NCBI GenBank assembly: GCA_004194705.1
Contig: SADC01000013.1
Location: 1-64,000, forward strand
Reading direction: 5' to 3'
DNA length: 64,000 nt
From: Ditylenchus dipsaci
Lineage: Eukaryota > Nematoda > Chromadorea > Rhabditida > Anguinidae
Positions 22,175 through 33,715 of this stretch are shown here, piece by piece. How positions within the stretch are numbered: the stretch's first letter is position 1; every line of letters starts with the position of its first letter. The notes beneath the pieces are model-generated. The model was not told the origin of the DNA. It made no database searches and saw only the letters and a list, made by a program, of their open reading frames with translations. A program made the translations under genes and the position numbers.

Positions 22175-22885
22175 CTAGTGAATATTCTTGTGAGCGACGT
22201 CATTCAGCAGCTGCATAATTCTGATCTGCGTATCTGCACTCGTGCCAGGAGACAGAGCGTTGAGCTTCTGAGCGACTAGCTGGCCAAAGATGTCATCTCC
22301 ACTCTTAGATTGCGACAGATCCTGAAAAGTCGTGGAATACAGATAGTGATCCAGTTAAGACTAAATCCAACCTTTGAAAGACGTGATAGTGGAGTGGTCG
22401 ATGGCATCGGATGATTTACTTTCGGCTTGTTCGGAGAAGACTTCTGTTTCTTGATGGGTCGATCGGCAAGACTGATGTGCAACATCTTAGATTCCTCGGC
22501 ACGCTTGTTGTTTCTCTCCAACTTGACAGATCTAGCACGCGGAATCTTCTGAGTAGTGACGATAGGATCCCTGTTCACCGTCGAGACAGAATCATGCAGG
22601 CACTTCTTATCGAACTCATTGATCAGATCTTCGCAGTCCTGAAAGGCATACTCAATTAGCAAATTCTGAGCACAGGACATCAAACTAAAAACTAACCAGA
22701 TTTTCCTTTGGCTCCCACGTGTTTTCAGCTTCGTCGTAGCCCTGCCACTTGACCTCGTATTCAAGACCGTCTTTGGTTGTGCGCTTTCCCATAATCTTCT
22801 CGACGACATAGACCACTTTGGCTGAGGAAAGAGAAGGAGCTTTGCTTTCTTTGACAGCAGACTTACGACCTTTTTTTACTGGCAT
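22175..22885 (-). CDS. Chromodomain protein, HP1/CEC-like, without chromoshadow domain
   Basis: Exons 22885-22697, 22638-22372 and 22321-22175 join in phase 0 into 200 residues. After a Lys-rich start ([17 protein letters not shown]) comes a complete chromodomain at about residues 25-75: [42 protein letters not shown]. The Tyr-Trp-Trp aromatic cage that binds methylated histone H3 lysine is present (VYVVE, KWQGY, TWEP). The middle is basic and low in complexity; the C-terminus ([14 protein letters not shown] to NDVAHKNIH) is helical and is not a chromoshadow domain, unlike canonical HP1. Nuclear, presumably a reader of repressive H3 marks; closest in layout to nematode CEC proteins. Confidence 0.9.
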
Positions 22886-22930
22886 TGCTTCAGTATGATA
22901 ACTAAAATGAACGAGGTCACCGTATTTCCT

Positions 22931-25625
22931 CTAAAATGGGGTTAGAAATGAGGTATGCAGTCAGGTAGATTATACCTGGGAGATTATACCTGAAATTCCT
23001 TTTCTTGAAATAGAACCCATTCAGGATCCCCCCCCCCCCCCACATTTTTGTATCCCCACATTTTGGCACTTTTTTTTTCCTTTTCAGGTTTTTTCGAGGC
23101 CATTGAAAACTTAGCTAATTTAATGTTTGAAATTTCGAACATTTAAAAAAAATGCTTAATCGTGCATTTGCGGTAACAATGCCAAGGGAGGACGAATTGT
23201 CCCTTTTTACCAAGCGAGGACGAATTGTCCCTTTTGAGGAGTGAGGATGAATTGTCCCTTTTTACTGATCGAAGACGAATTGTATCTTTTTATCGAGTGG
23301 GGACGAATTGTCCCTTTTTAACGAGTGAGGACGAATCAGCCGTCAGGACGAATTGTCCGTGTTCGCAAAAAAGTACTGAAAAAAGCTTTGTTAAGACTAT
23401 GATTTCTCAAGTGGCCAGTATTCCACATGGATGGAGTCAGTATGGGAAAGCAATAGCCAGCAGTTCGAACTCTACATGAAAGCAGACTACCGTCTGGATC
23501 TTTATGCCCTGCTCACTGCCTTGGTGGTCATGGCTGCTTGTATTCCACTCAAGTTCTTGCTTAAAGAAAGCTGGTTCATGGACACGGGGAGCCGCCAGCT
23601 GCTCCTCAACTACTCTAAACATTCCTACTTTGGGCTTTTCAGTTAGTAGGACAAAAGGCAATTGATGTTATATTTGCTTTTGGATGCTGCCGATCTCAGT
23701 GGTTGTATTCTGTTTATTGTATTTCATTTTTGTTCTAACTTATTTTATTTCATTAAAATTCTAACAAAGTAACGTCAAAATGTACTAACCACACCAAGCA
23801 AAACATATACAATTGCTACAGGAGTACATGGCGCCCAAATATTGCGAATCAAAGAAATTGATTGTGAGTCATAGGCTTCGCCGTTACAACTCATTTGGGC
23901 AAATCTCATTTGGAGACCCTCCTTTGGGACCAATTTCAAATATGCCTAATTTTCAAACTTAAAGATGTGGCTCTTTAGATTTTATTCGTAAAATAGTTTT
24001 TAAATAATTATAAGGCTCTATAAGGAGATAGGAAAACCACTATGTGCCCAGCGGGGAAGGGTATCATCTTCAAAATTAAAAGATTTGGGCAAAAGTATTT
24101 TGAAAACACAGTATCCTGCCCAAATCATGTCATGAACATGGTTTAATAATTTAATACATTGATTAAGGACATCGATTGAGACACCTGTACCGAAGCATGA
24201 ACCGAGATAATGCCTGGAGGGTAAAGTAATTAATAAGCTCGCAATGTCTAAAAGTACATTAACTACCATGTAGATACCCAGCCAACTAGGTAACGCCACC
24301 TGGATGTTACTAGGTGAGCACCACTGCTGAGTTAGTACTAGAAGTAAAAAATGATGCTTTTGTACAGGAGTAGTTTCTAGAGGTCAAAATCTGTTATAGA
24401 CAAGTTCCTGTTCCAGATGTATGTTTCTCGAATAGGTTATTTTCAAACATGCTCTTTTTATTAACCTGTTTTCGGCGAAACCATTTTTTATGAACTTTGA
24501 CTTTTTCGAAACAGTACTTTGTTTATGTTTTTGCCTGGTCAATACTTGTAGAAGAATTCAAGAGCTACAAGATAGGCGAAAAATCAACACAAAAGTTAAA
24601 CAAAGGTCACTCAGAAATTACAGGAGAAGAGGTAGAACAGCTGTTTTCCTGGCATTGAAATTTGAGGGGTACTTTGTTAGGCTTATTACTGGTGACTTTC
24701 AATGAAAATATTTTTGTTGACAATATACCAAAATGCTCAGCATGAAAAATGCAACAGAACGAGCTCAAAGACTCACAAGACAACAAGCAAATGTAACAAT
24801 ATTCAAACCAAAACAGTGTGACCTTAAAATCATACCGAAAACAAGGGGCTTTTCTCTAGAAACTACTCCTGACCTACAAAAGCATCATTTTTTCAACCAT
24901 AAGACGGTCGAAATCTGTTATACAGGGTGGCGCAAAAAAACGCGGCCACTTAACTACCGTATAACCTCTATTAATTAGGCACCCCTCGTTCAAAATCGTG
25001 TTTGTGGCATTGTGTTTTTCACCCATTTTTTGGAAAGTTCTCTGAGGCAAGTTACCACTCATTTTGTAGCTAGTGAGATGAGCTATAAAATGGTTGGTAA
25101 CTTGCCTGAGAGAAGTGACCGAAAAGTGGGTCAAAAACACAATGCCACGAACACGTTTTTTGAATTAGGAGGTGCCTAATTAATAGAGGTGGACGGTACT
25201 TTTTTCTGCCCGCTAATTACTTCTTTCTGCCCGCTAAATCTTTTTTTCTGCCCGCAAATTTGAAATGCCGCTAATTACTCTTTTTTGCCCACTAAATACT
25301 TTTTTCTGCCCGCAAATTACTTTTTTCTGCCCGCAAATTTTCGAAAAAATGCCCGCAAATTTTTCTTCAGTGGGTATAGGGCTAATTCACTGTCCGCTAA
25401 TCGAATTTTGTTCATTCTTTTGTGGATTCTTAGTGTTCTGAGCAAGGTGGTATACTTCACGATTACCTCAGCCATCAGCCTCAGCCGGCTGAGGTCTGAA
25501 AAATTTACCTCAGCCGTCAGCCGAGCCCAAAATTTTGTTCAGCCTCAGCCCTCAGTCGGCTGATGGACCGGCTGAAGTCAGCCGGCTGAAGATATCACCC
25601 TGGTTCTGAGCATGTTTATTGTGTG
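22931..25625 (+). repeat. Left terminal inverted repeat of the 13 kb MULE
   Basis: Matches 36230-33716 inverted with only scattered differences, apart from a 160-bp hAT MITE (25443-25602) found only here. It contains in order: CAGGTAGATTATACCTGG, a C run, a GAGGACGAATTGTCCC array (23185-23370), two protein-like stretches (23431-23646 plus strand, 24018-24299 minus strand), a TACCGTAT MITE (24955-25198) and a TTTTTTCTGCCCGCAAATTA array (25200-25360). Confidence 0.9.
25443..25602. mobile_element. 160-bp hAT MITE
   Basis: The perfect 8-bp duplication gttctgag at 25435-25442 and 25603-25610. Ends CAAGGTGGTATACTTC and, inverted, CAGGGTGATATCTTC. The interior is a run of CAGCCGGCTGAGG-like palindromes. 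It is absent from the other MULE arm, so it landed after the arms had formed. Confidence 0.9.
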
Positions 25626-26062
25626 CTGGCCTTACAAATATGTGCTGTTTCCTTTTATCACTGTTCTGAAATCGCTTTTTTAATTGGGTTTTTTCTTGAT
25701 AAGTCTTGCACATATTTAGTCAAAAAAACTTACCAATTTTCTGCGACTAACCAAAGTTTTTATTTAATATTTTCACAACAAAGGACAAACAACTTAATAA
25801 TGGATGACAAGTTTATTCAAGAATCCATATACAACACAGTTTTACCAATAACAAGAGTGACTTTTTAGTTTGATGGACGGCCTCTTTTCTTTTTCTGCAC
25901 TAGTGGCTCAGCTGTAGCATCCCTTGGATACGATAAAATTCCCTTAATCTTCATCAGCATGACTGAATGTTTGCAGGGTGACTTCTTGATCCCAACTGGG
26001 CAGGTGCAACAATAGAAGTTTGGCCAACCCTTAATTAATGAATTGAACATTTGAAGGCTCCA

Positions 26063-26206
26063 AAAAATTACTTACATTAGAGTGATTCAAAATATGAATA
26101 GCACTTCTGTTTGTCTTTTGGCAAATCTCGTTTTGGCAAATTTCGTTTTGGCAAATTTCGTTTTGGCGTTTTGGTTTTGAATCACTCTAATGTAAGTAAT
26201 TTTTTG
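26063..26206. mobile_element. 144-bp hairpin MITE
   Basis: A 33-base perfect inverted repeat: CCAAAAAATTACTTACATTA at the left and its complement ending at 26206. The centre has three direct TTTTGGCAAATTTCG units. It is next to the SWIM-finger exon of the MULE transposase. Confidence 0.85.
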
Positions 26207-26418
26207 GACCCCTCTGAATTCCACCCCGATATCAATTTGAGTATAAATTTGTTAATTATAATATACACAAAATTCGTTAAAGAAACCATATGTAGCAAAC
26301 TCATTGATTAAAAATGTGAAGTTTTTGACCACATAGATTTTCGGCACGTAAAATTTGGGCGCAAACAGGGTAGGGCCGACTACCCAGGCATCGTGTAGGA
26401 CTAATAAATTTTGGTTGT

Positions 26419-26600
26419 TGTTGTGGCGATGTGATCTTTGAATGGTTATTTGTCCTGCCACGATATATGGTGCAGTTGACTGGTCTGTTGAGTATAGTTA
26501 AGTGATCGTATAGTTATCGTGTTGTAATTGTTGTTGTGTTATAAAGTTATATTGTTTACTTCGTGTTCCGCGTCTGCCATTATCATACAACGATACAACA
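26419..26600 (+). repeat. 5' LTR
   Basis: Starts TGTTGTGGCGATG and ends ATACAACGATACAACA; pairs with 31191-31372. Confidence 0.97.
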
Positions 26601-26627
26601 TATTTGGCGCAGTCAGCAAAATTTAAA

Positions 26628-29600
26628 ATGGAACCTTCAGACATTAAACAGCTTCTCGAGCAAAATGCTCTTTTGATGAAAGCTCAAAGTGAGCAAAATG
26701 CTGTTATATTAAAATTACTTTCGGAACGCGATAAATTGGCCGGGGAAGCCGGTGTTAATTCAAATTCAGGTAGCAAAGAAATGCTCATGTCTTCGCTTGG
26801 ATCTAGGATGGAAGCTTTCCGCTACATGCCTGAGGATGATCTCACTTTCGAAAACTGGTGGCTCCGCTATGGTTCAGTCATTGAAAAGGATGGTGCCGCT
26901 TTGCCTGAGGATGCAAAAGTCCGACTTCTGATCGGCAAGTTACAGGCTAGTGAGTTTAGTAGATTTTGTGATGCGGTAAAACCTAAAGGCCCTACGAAAG
27001 CACTTTGTTAGAATGCCTCTCTACGTTAAAAACTCTATTTTCGAGCACAAAGTCCTTTTCATGAAACGTTACGAATGTTTCCAACTCAAACAAAAAGTAG
27101 GTCAAGACATCTTACAGTATGGAGCTATAGTCAATGGAGTTGTGAGTCAGCCAAACCTCCAATAAATGGGAATGCACTCAAGTGCTTAGTTTTTCTGTCC
27201 GGCTTGCACTCAGACTTCCATGAACTACGCATAAAGTGCTTGCAAAAATTGGAGACCGCTGAGAGCGAGAATAGAGATCTAAAGTTAGAAGAGTTACTGA
27301 AGAGTGTAAGAAGCATTTAGCTTTGAAAGAAAATGTTCGTAGTTTAAATAAACAGTTCAACACTCTCTCTACAAACGCTGTCGGTAGCTCCAATGGTCGC
27401 AAGTACATTCCTAGAAATTCCATAAAGCCCGCCGGAGCTGAAAATAAGCGTATCAACCAAACGTTCAGGAATTCGAATCCTGTTTTTTCTCGTGGTTTTT
27501 GCTACAGGTGTGGTGATAAAGATCACTATGGAAATACCTGCCGATATAAAAATTCTACTTGCAATAAATGTGGCAGAATGGGTCACGCCGGCTTGGTATG
27601 TCAAAATAGACCAAATCAGGGAGCTTTCCGTAATTCGACAAACATGATCCATACTGAGTTTTCTAATGTTCCTTCTACGGACATAAATATGGATATTTCG
27701 AATATTTCTCTGCAAACAGCTTCCTCTAATTTCGCAGACCCGTGGTACATTTCTCTCCAAATACAGGGTTCCCCTGTTAAATTGTTCGTTGATTCTGGTT
27801 CATCAGCCACTCTCATTACAGAAAGTACGTGGCGTAAAATAGGAAAACCCTTTCTTGAACCGATTAAAGTGTTGGGCAAATCTTTTACAGGCCACACTTT
27901 TCATGCTAGAGGCAAGTGTTCTCTTCACATTCAGTATCTTAACGAACCAGTTCAAAATCTCGAGTGTTACGTGGTTGACAATAATTATTTTGATCTTATG
28001 GGCCGTCCTTGGTTACTTGCATTGGGCCTGGTCAATCGACTTTCTGACATCTGTTGTCTTAATAATGTCACCACACATCAGAGCAAGATTTTGGACCCAA
28101 GTTCGGGTGCAGACTTTGATAAGACAAACCTAGTTCAAAAATTTCCAAAGCTTTTCAACGAGAATGTTCTAGGTCACTGTACTAAAGTCAGAGCGCGTTT
28201 GTATGTAAAATCTGAGGCTAGGCCTGTGTTTATGCCTAAAAGACCAGTCCCTCTAGGAGTTGAAGGTGACATTAATCGAGAGCTAGACCGTTTACTACAG
28301 TTGAAGGTCATTCATCCCATTGATTTTAGTGAGTGGGCAGCTCCGATTGTAGTGGTCAAAAAGAAAAATGGTCAAGTTCGAGTTTGCGCAGACTTTTCTA
28401 CGGGCTTAACAATGTTCTCGAATTGAATAAGCACCCTTTACCTCTGCCCAGTGAAATTTTCTTAAAACTCAATAATTCTAAGTTCTTTTCCTGCTTAGAC
28501 CTTTCCGATGCTTACTTCCAAATCGAGCTGGACACATACTCCAAGAAGTTGTGTACCATTAATACGCATCGAGGACTTTTTCAATACGAGCGTTTACCCT
28601 TTGGTATAAAATCTGCTCCTTCAATTTTTCAAAAGGTCATGGATCAAATGCTCGTTGATCTCAAATTTGCTTTCGCTTACTTGGATGATATAATAGTTGC
28701 TAGTCCCACAAAGAGCAATATGCGAAAGATCTAAATTCTGTTCTTCAAAAAGTCGAATCCTTTGGTTTTGTTCTAAAACTTGAAAAGTGTAAATTCTTTC
28801 TTGAACAAATCAGTTACTTGGGACAAATAGTTGATTCGACCGGAATTAAACCAAACCCAAACAAGTTTGCAGCCATTAGGAACATGCCGATACCTCAAAC
28901 TGTTTCACAAGTGAGGGCTTTTCTTGAGCCGTTAATTTTTACGGGAAGTACATAAAAGACATGAAGTCTCTTCGAGCTCCTTTAGATAAACTACTACAGA
29001 AGGATGTGCCTTTTGCTTGGTCGAAAGAATGTCAAAGTTCATTTGATAAGGCAAAAGATATCATCACCTCTGATTTACTTCTAGCTCATTTCGACCCTCT
29101 CAAACCTATTATTGTATCGGCGGATGCTTCTAAAGATGGCATTGGTGCAACAATTTCACATAAATTTCCGGACGGATCGATTAAGGTTGTAGAGCATGCA
29201 TCTAGGACTCTCAACGCTTCCCAAGTTAACTATAGTCAAATTGAAAAGGAAGGTTTAGCACTCATCTACGCTGTTAAAAAGTTCCATCGATACCTCTTTG
29301 GACATAAGTTCCAGTTACAGACAGATCATAAGCCTCTGCTCGCTATTTTCGGTTCTAAAAAGGTGTACCTATCTACGCTGCGAGTAGACTCCAAAGATGG
29401 GCATTGATTTTGAGTGCTTATAATTTTGAAATTCAATATATTCATACTGCTGATTTCGGACAAGTGGATGTCCTTTCTAGACTCGTAGCTGAGTACCCAC
29501 GTGACGATGAGGAATTTGTCATTTCACAATTGGAATTAGTGGAAGGCAGTACTGAACAATTTTTGATACATCAGTTAGAAACTATTCCCGTCACTAGTCA

Positions 29601-30934
29601 AGAGATAGCTGAAGCCACATCTTCTGATTTGTTACTGTCAGATGTTCTGAAATACATTTAAAGTGGTTGGCCTAAACATACTCAGCCGGGTCCCATTGCC
29701 TCATTTTATGCAAAAAGGAACTCTCTCTACGCAATCAAAGGTTGCTTACTCTTCGATGATAAAGTCATCATTCCTACTTCTTTGAGATCTCGAATCCTTA
29801 AAACTCTACATCTGGGCCATCCTGGCATTACGCGCATGAAAGCGCTCGCTAGAAATTATGTTTACTGGCCAGGTCTAGATTCTGACATTGAAACCACAGT
29901 AAAAGGTTGTGTCAATTGCTCAAATTTTGCGAAAAATCCCATTAAAAATTCTCTTCAACCATGGCCAAAGTCAGGAAATCCGTGGGATAGAATCCATGTT
30001 GATTTCGCTGGACCTTTTCTGGGAGAGCACTTTTGTGCATAGTTGATTCTTTCTCCAAATGGCCTGAAGTTTTTCGCATGCAAAATATCACTTCTAATTG
30101 CCTTATTCGGGTATTAGATTCTCTATTTGCTAGATATGGTTATCCCAAAGTCCTAGTGTCGGATAACGGTTCCCAATTCACTTCACATGAATTTAAATCT
30201 TTTTGCAAAAACAAGGGAATTCAAGTTATTCATTCTCCGCCTTATCATCCACAAAGTAACGGACAAGCCGAGAGGTTCGTTGATACTTTTAAGCGGACTA
30301 TTTCAAAAATTCGATCTTCAAGTTCTGTTAGTTTGGCCATTGTGGAGTATCTACGAACGTACCGTTCGACTCCAAATAGAACGATTCAGGGTAAAACACT
30401 GCTGAATTATTCTTGGGCAGAACTCTTCGAACAGAAATTTCTCTAGTAAAACCTACCGAGGCGTATCATCCCATTGAGGCTGATAAGTACAACTATCTAT
30501 GGAGCAAAATTTCAATAGGCATCATAACGCCCGCCCTCGGGTTTTCTTTAATTCAGATAAAATCTACTTCCGAAAGTACCAAGGCCTGAAGTCATCTTGG
30601 GAAAAGGGCGAAATCAAGGAGAAAGTGGGCAATACTCTCTACAAAGTGCTCTCAGATGCTGGTGTACCTCATCTTCGTCATGCAAACCAGCTCCGTCCTC
30701 GCTTCTCCCTCAATGATCCGATGTTCAGCGATGGCGGTGGTTGTGCTCAAATGAAGAATGCTCCTCCAGAAGTCAAAGAAGTCGTCAAAGAAACAATTCT
30801 CCGGTAGTTAATCTTTCTCCATTAGCCCAACCAAACCCACTTAGAGCCTCTAATAGAAATCGCCAGCCTCCTCAAAGGTTTATTTTTGACCCTACGAAAA
30901 AGCAGTACGCTATTCGTAGGCAGGCGCTTCAATA
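26628..30934 (+). pseudogene. Gypsy gag-pol, several frame breaks
   Basis: Gag begins at 26628 (MEPSDIKQLLEQ). Two CCHC zinc knuckles at about 27500-27602 (CYRCGDKDHYGNTC, CNKCGRMGHAGLVC) bind RNA. Protease active site DSGS at about 27790. Reverse transcriptase has the YLDD catalytic motif at about 28678. RNase H (29110-29380) reads SADASKDGIGA and LQTDHKPL. Integrase has an HHCC finger (29800-29925) and DDE core residues (VDFAGPF, VSDNGSQF, GQAERF). Reading frame is lost near 27010, 27320, 28405, 28727, 28930, 29360, 30030 and 30445, almost always by one missing base in a short run. With near-identical LTRs this suggests sequence error as much as decay. Confidence 0.93.
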
Positions 30935-31190
30935 AGGGAGGGTGTGAGAGTTAGTGTTCTTTCAATCCATTTTATTCATTCATGGCCCTATCTCTTTACA
31001 CTTCTTGCGGAGGTTTGATAGGGGAGGTTCATCTTAGCGGGGTGTTCTCTCCGGATTCCTAGTAGCCCTGCGAACGGTTTCCACAGTCCGTTGAAATGAA
31101 TATGTGTTTGTATTTTGACTACTCTCTCTGCGCTCTTCTCTATTTCTCTAAAATATAAATTCTCCTTGTGTCTCTTATCTAAGTGTGGGG

Positions 31191-31372
31191 TGTTGTGGCG
31201 ATGTGATCTTTGAATGGTTATTTGTCCTGCCACGATATATGGTGCAGTTGACTGGTCTGTTGAGTATAGTTAAGTGATCGTATAGTTATCGTGTTGTAAT
31301 TATTGTTGTGTTATAAAGTTATATTGTTTACTTCGTGTTCCGCGTCTGCCATTATCATACAACGATACAACA
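31191..31372 (+). repeat. 3' LTR
   Basis: 182 bp, TGTTGTGGCGATG to ATACAACA; followed by the duplication gttgt. Confidence 0.97.
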
Positions 31373-31384
31373 GTTGTAAGTAAA

Positions 31385-32080
31385 AACACCCGTCAAAATA
31401 TGTGAATCTTTCGTCGAATTCATTTTTTACTTCGTCAAATTCAAATTTCAAACAAAATATGTAAATCTCCCGTCAAATTATGTGAATCTACCGTCAAATT
31501 TAAACTTTTAGTCAAATACTGCATCAAATTTGCGGGATATCGAATTTCATAGTCAAGAATGAGTTGGATCGCTTGAAATCCCACCCCAGCGTGGCCAGAA
31601 GCGCTAAACGTTGGTTTTTTTGGGGTTTACTAGAGGGGGGAGTAAACGTTTGGCGAAAGTTCGATTGACCGGATCATATTTCTATTCAGAGGCCCTAAAC
31701 CCTCTGAATTCCATCCTGAATCATTCTCAACCATCTGAAAGCACCCTACACCCACCGATTTAGGTACTCATATACTGGGTTGGAGCAATTTAGGATGAGT
31801 TACGGTGGTTTCAGGTAGTTGAGAATGATTAAGCCTGGATTTCTGAGAAATTCAGCCCATCTGAGTGGAGATCTGAACCGCTCAATCGAATTTTCGAAAA
31901 TGTTTACTCTCCATTTAGTAAAGCCCAAAAAAACGAACTTTCAGGGGCATCTGGCCACTTCGAGGAGGTATTCTGAGCGATCCAAGTTATCTTTTGACTA
32001 TAAAAATCGAATTCCTGGAAAAATTAATACAGTATTTGACTAAAATTTAAATTTGACGAAAGTTAAAAATTTTGGGTTGT
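31385..32080. mobile_element. Foldback MITE with CGTCAAAT-rich ends
   Basis: GTCAAATACTGCATCAAATT (31512) returns inverted near 32020-32040 and the pairing extends inward past GTTGGATCGCTTGAAATCC (31564). The left end has repeated (AT)GTGAATCTxCCGTCAAAT units. It lies between the retrotransposon and the MULE transposase exons. Confidence 0.65.
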
Positions 32081-33715
32081 ACTATCGAGAACAAAATACC
32101 AGAGAATCACGCAGCGCGTAAGCGCTGCTCTAGCTACAGTTTAGAAGCGCAGCTTTTCTTGATCCATCCACTTGGCGGGCCCTAGCACTTGTAGAGTTCC
32201 CAGTTTGTGTACGATGGCAAAGAGTGAAGGGCTGCAAATGTTTCTACCAGATTCTTATGAAGACCTCTTTTGGACGGCAGTAAATATGCACTTCGAATGA
32301 GACCATGCTTCTTTTTTCTTTTTCCAACTGATATGCTTGTCTGTAAACATCAGGAGCAATCGAGGGTACTTTTGCAGGCTCTGAATTGAAAAAAAATGGA
32401 GTCATTCACAAAACTTTCAAATAACCTGATGGTCTGGCGATAAGCTGCAGTTTTCTACCATCAGTTTCATGTGACCCATAAACTTTGGAGTGGGAGATTC
32501 TTTCCGACTACTTCGCAAGCTTTGATCACACGGTTTCGGCTTTCCAAGCTGTTGTTGGTTGAGACATTGTCTGAAGCCCCTTCATACCAGTTGCAGTAGC
32601 CTGAATTGATCCAATTCTCGAAGATATATTTGCTTAGCAAGATCACTAGTGGTTTTTCTCTTGACAGCTGGTCAAAAGATTCTTGAAGCGAGCACGCAGC
32701 TAAAATAAAACTTTTTTCTGGGAATTTTGATAAATGTTACCTTTGACAAATTCTTGAGTTGAGGCTGCACATTGAAGAAAGCTCAGCTGCTTGTAAATCC
32801 AAATTCTAGTCTGCTTGTCTAACTTGATGTCTTTCGCCCGTTTCGTATATTTTTCATAACGTGGAACCAGCACATCAGACGCAATGACATTGGCCAGATA
32901 TTCAATGCTGCTAAAACATTGATAAAGTCACGCTATAAGATCAGTTAAAGAAATGCCTGATGTTATAGCACGATCTCCATCACCATCACGATCACTGGAT
33001 GGTATGTGAGTCCAGCGATTACACGGAAAAAGTGCTGGTAACAGGCTTCATTTTCATTCGACACCAAGGCTATATGGGTCAAGTAGAATTTATTGTTGGC
33101 ATCAGAGAACCCAGCCACCTGAGAGTGAATAAAATTAATTACAATATTTTTCCTGGAATTTACCATCAGGAAAAACCCATTCCAATTTAAACCGTACGTT
33201 GAGTCCACTTGCACCGAGGAAGATTGATGCTGCATATTATGGAGCTTTGGACTGGTCCACACAAGGCTGAATTCTGGATCTGTATTGCTTTTCTTCATGT
33301 ATAGACCAGCAGTATAGCATTCATCAACATTTTCTGGCACAGTTAAGTTTGCTGCATAATACTTTTCAAGATCAAGGCTACTTAAAGGCACATTGCTTTC
33401 TTTAGACCTGTACAGGAAATTCTCTATTTGCTTGAGGAGAGGTGCACTGACCAGATTCAATGCTTGCGGTTCATCTAAGCATACTATGAATCAAAATGCA
33501 AGATAACAATTAGTACCGAAATCTCATTTTGAATTTTCTTCGGCGTCTTATCTTGCATTCTTTCGCTGACAAACTTCTTGACTGGAGATGAAAAGCTTCG
33601 GGCTGATCCACTAATAGGCTTGTGATCGAATGGCTTGATAGTATGTGTTTTGTTCACCTCGGCGTTTCGGAGTTGATTGCATTACTTGATATTGATGGAG
33701 CTTAAAAAGGGTATT

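Larger units (their letters stand above)
26414..31377 (+). mobile_element. Ty3/Gypsy LTR retrotransposon
   Basis: LTRs at 26419-26600 and 31191-31372 (182 bp, TG...CA, apparently one difference) with a perfect 5-bp duplication gttgt at 26414-26418 and 31373-31377. The near-identical LTRs mean a recent insertion. After the 5' LTR the primer site begins TGGCGCAGTCAGC, resembling sites used by tRNA-Ser-primed elements. A purine-rich stretch (AAGTGTGGGG) precedes the 3' LTR. Order: gag, protease, reverse transcriptase, RNase H, integrase, as in Ty3/Gypsy. No envelope gene is seen. It lies inside the MULE transposase gene. Confidence 0.97.
25865..33682 (-). pseudogene. MULE transposase, split by a retrotransposon
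   Basis: N-terminal exons (33682-33485) are basic. The exon at 33460-33180 ends in VQVDSTYGLNWNGFF, with the first catalytic Asp; after a short intron FSDANNKFYLTHIALVSNEN follows, and one lost G near 32995 breaks the frame before DGDRAITSGIS, the second acidic cluster. Downstream (32940-32420) is the MULE hallmark CNWYEGASDNVSTNNSLES. Further C-terminal exons reach about 32150. The last exon, beyond the Gypsy insertion at 26050-25865, has a SWIM finger (CCTCPVGIKKSPCKH) and a basic KKKRGRPSN tail. Cut-and-paste transposase, now inactive. Confidence 0.85.

Noticed and set aside
26419..31372. Endogenous retrovirus with envelope
   Set aside because: After integrase only a short chromatin-binding-like tail and non-coding sequence precede the 3' LTR. 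No envelope frame was found.
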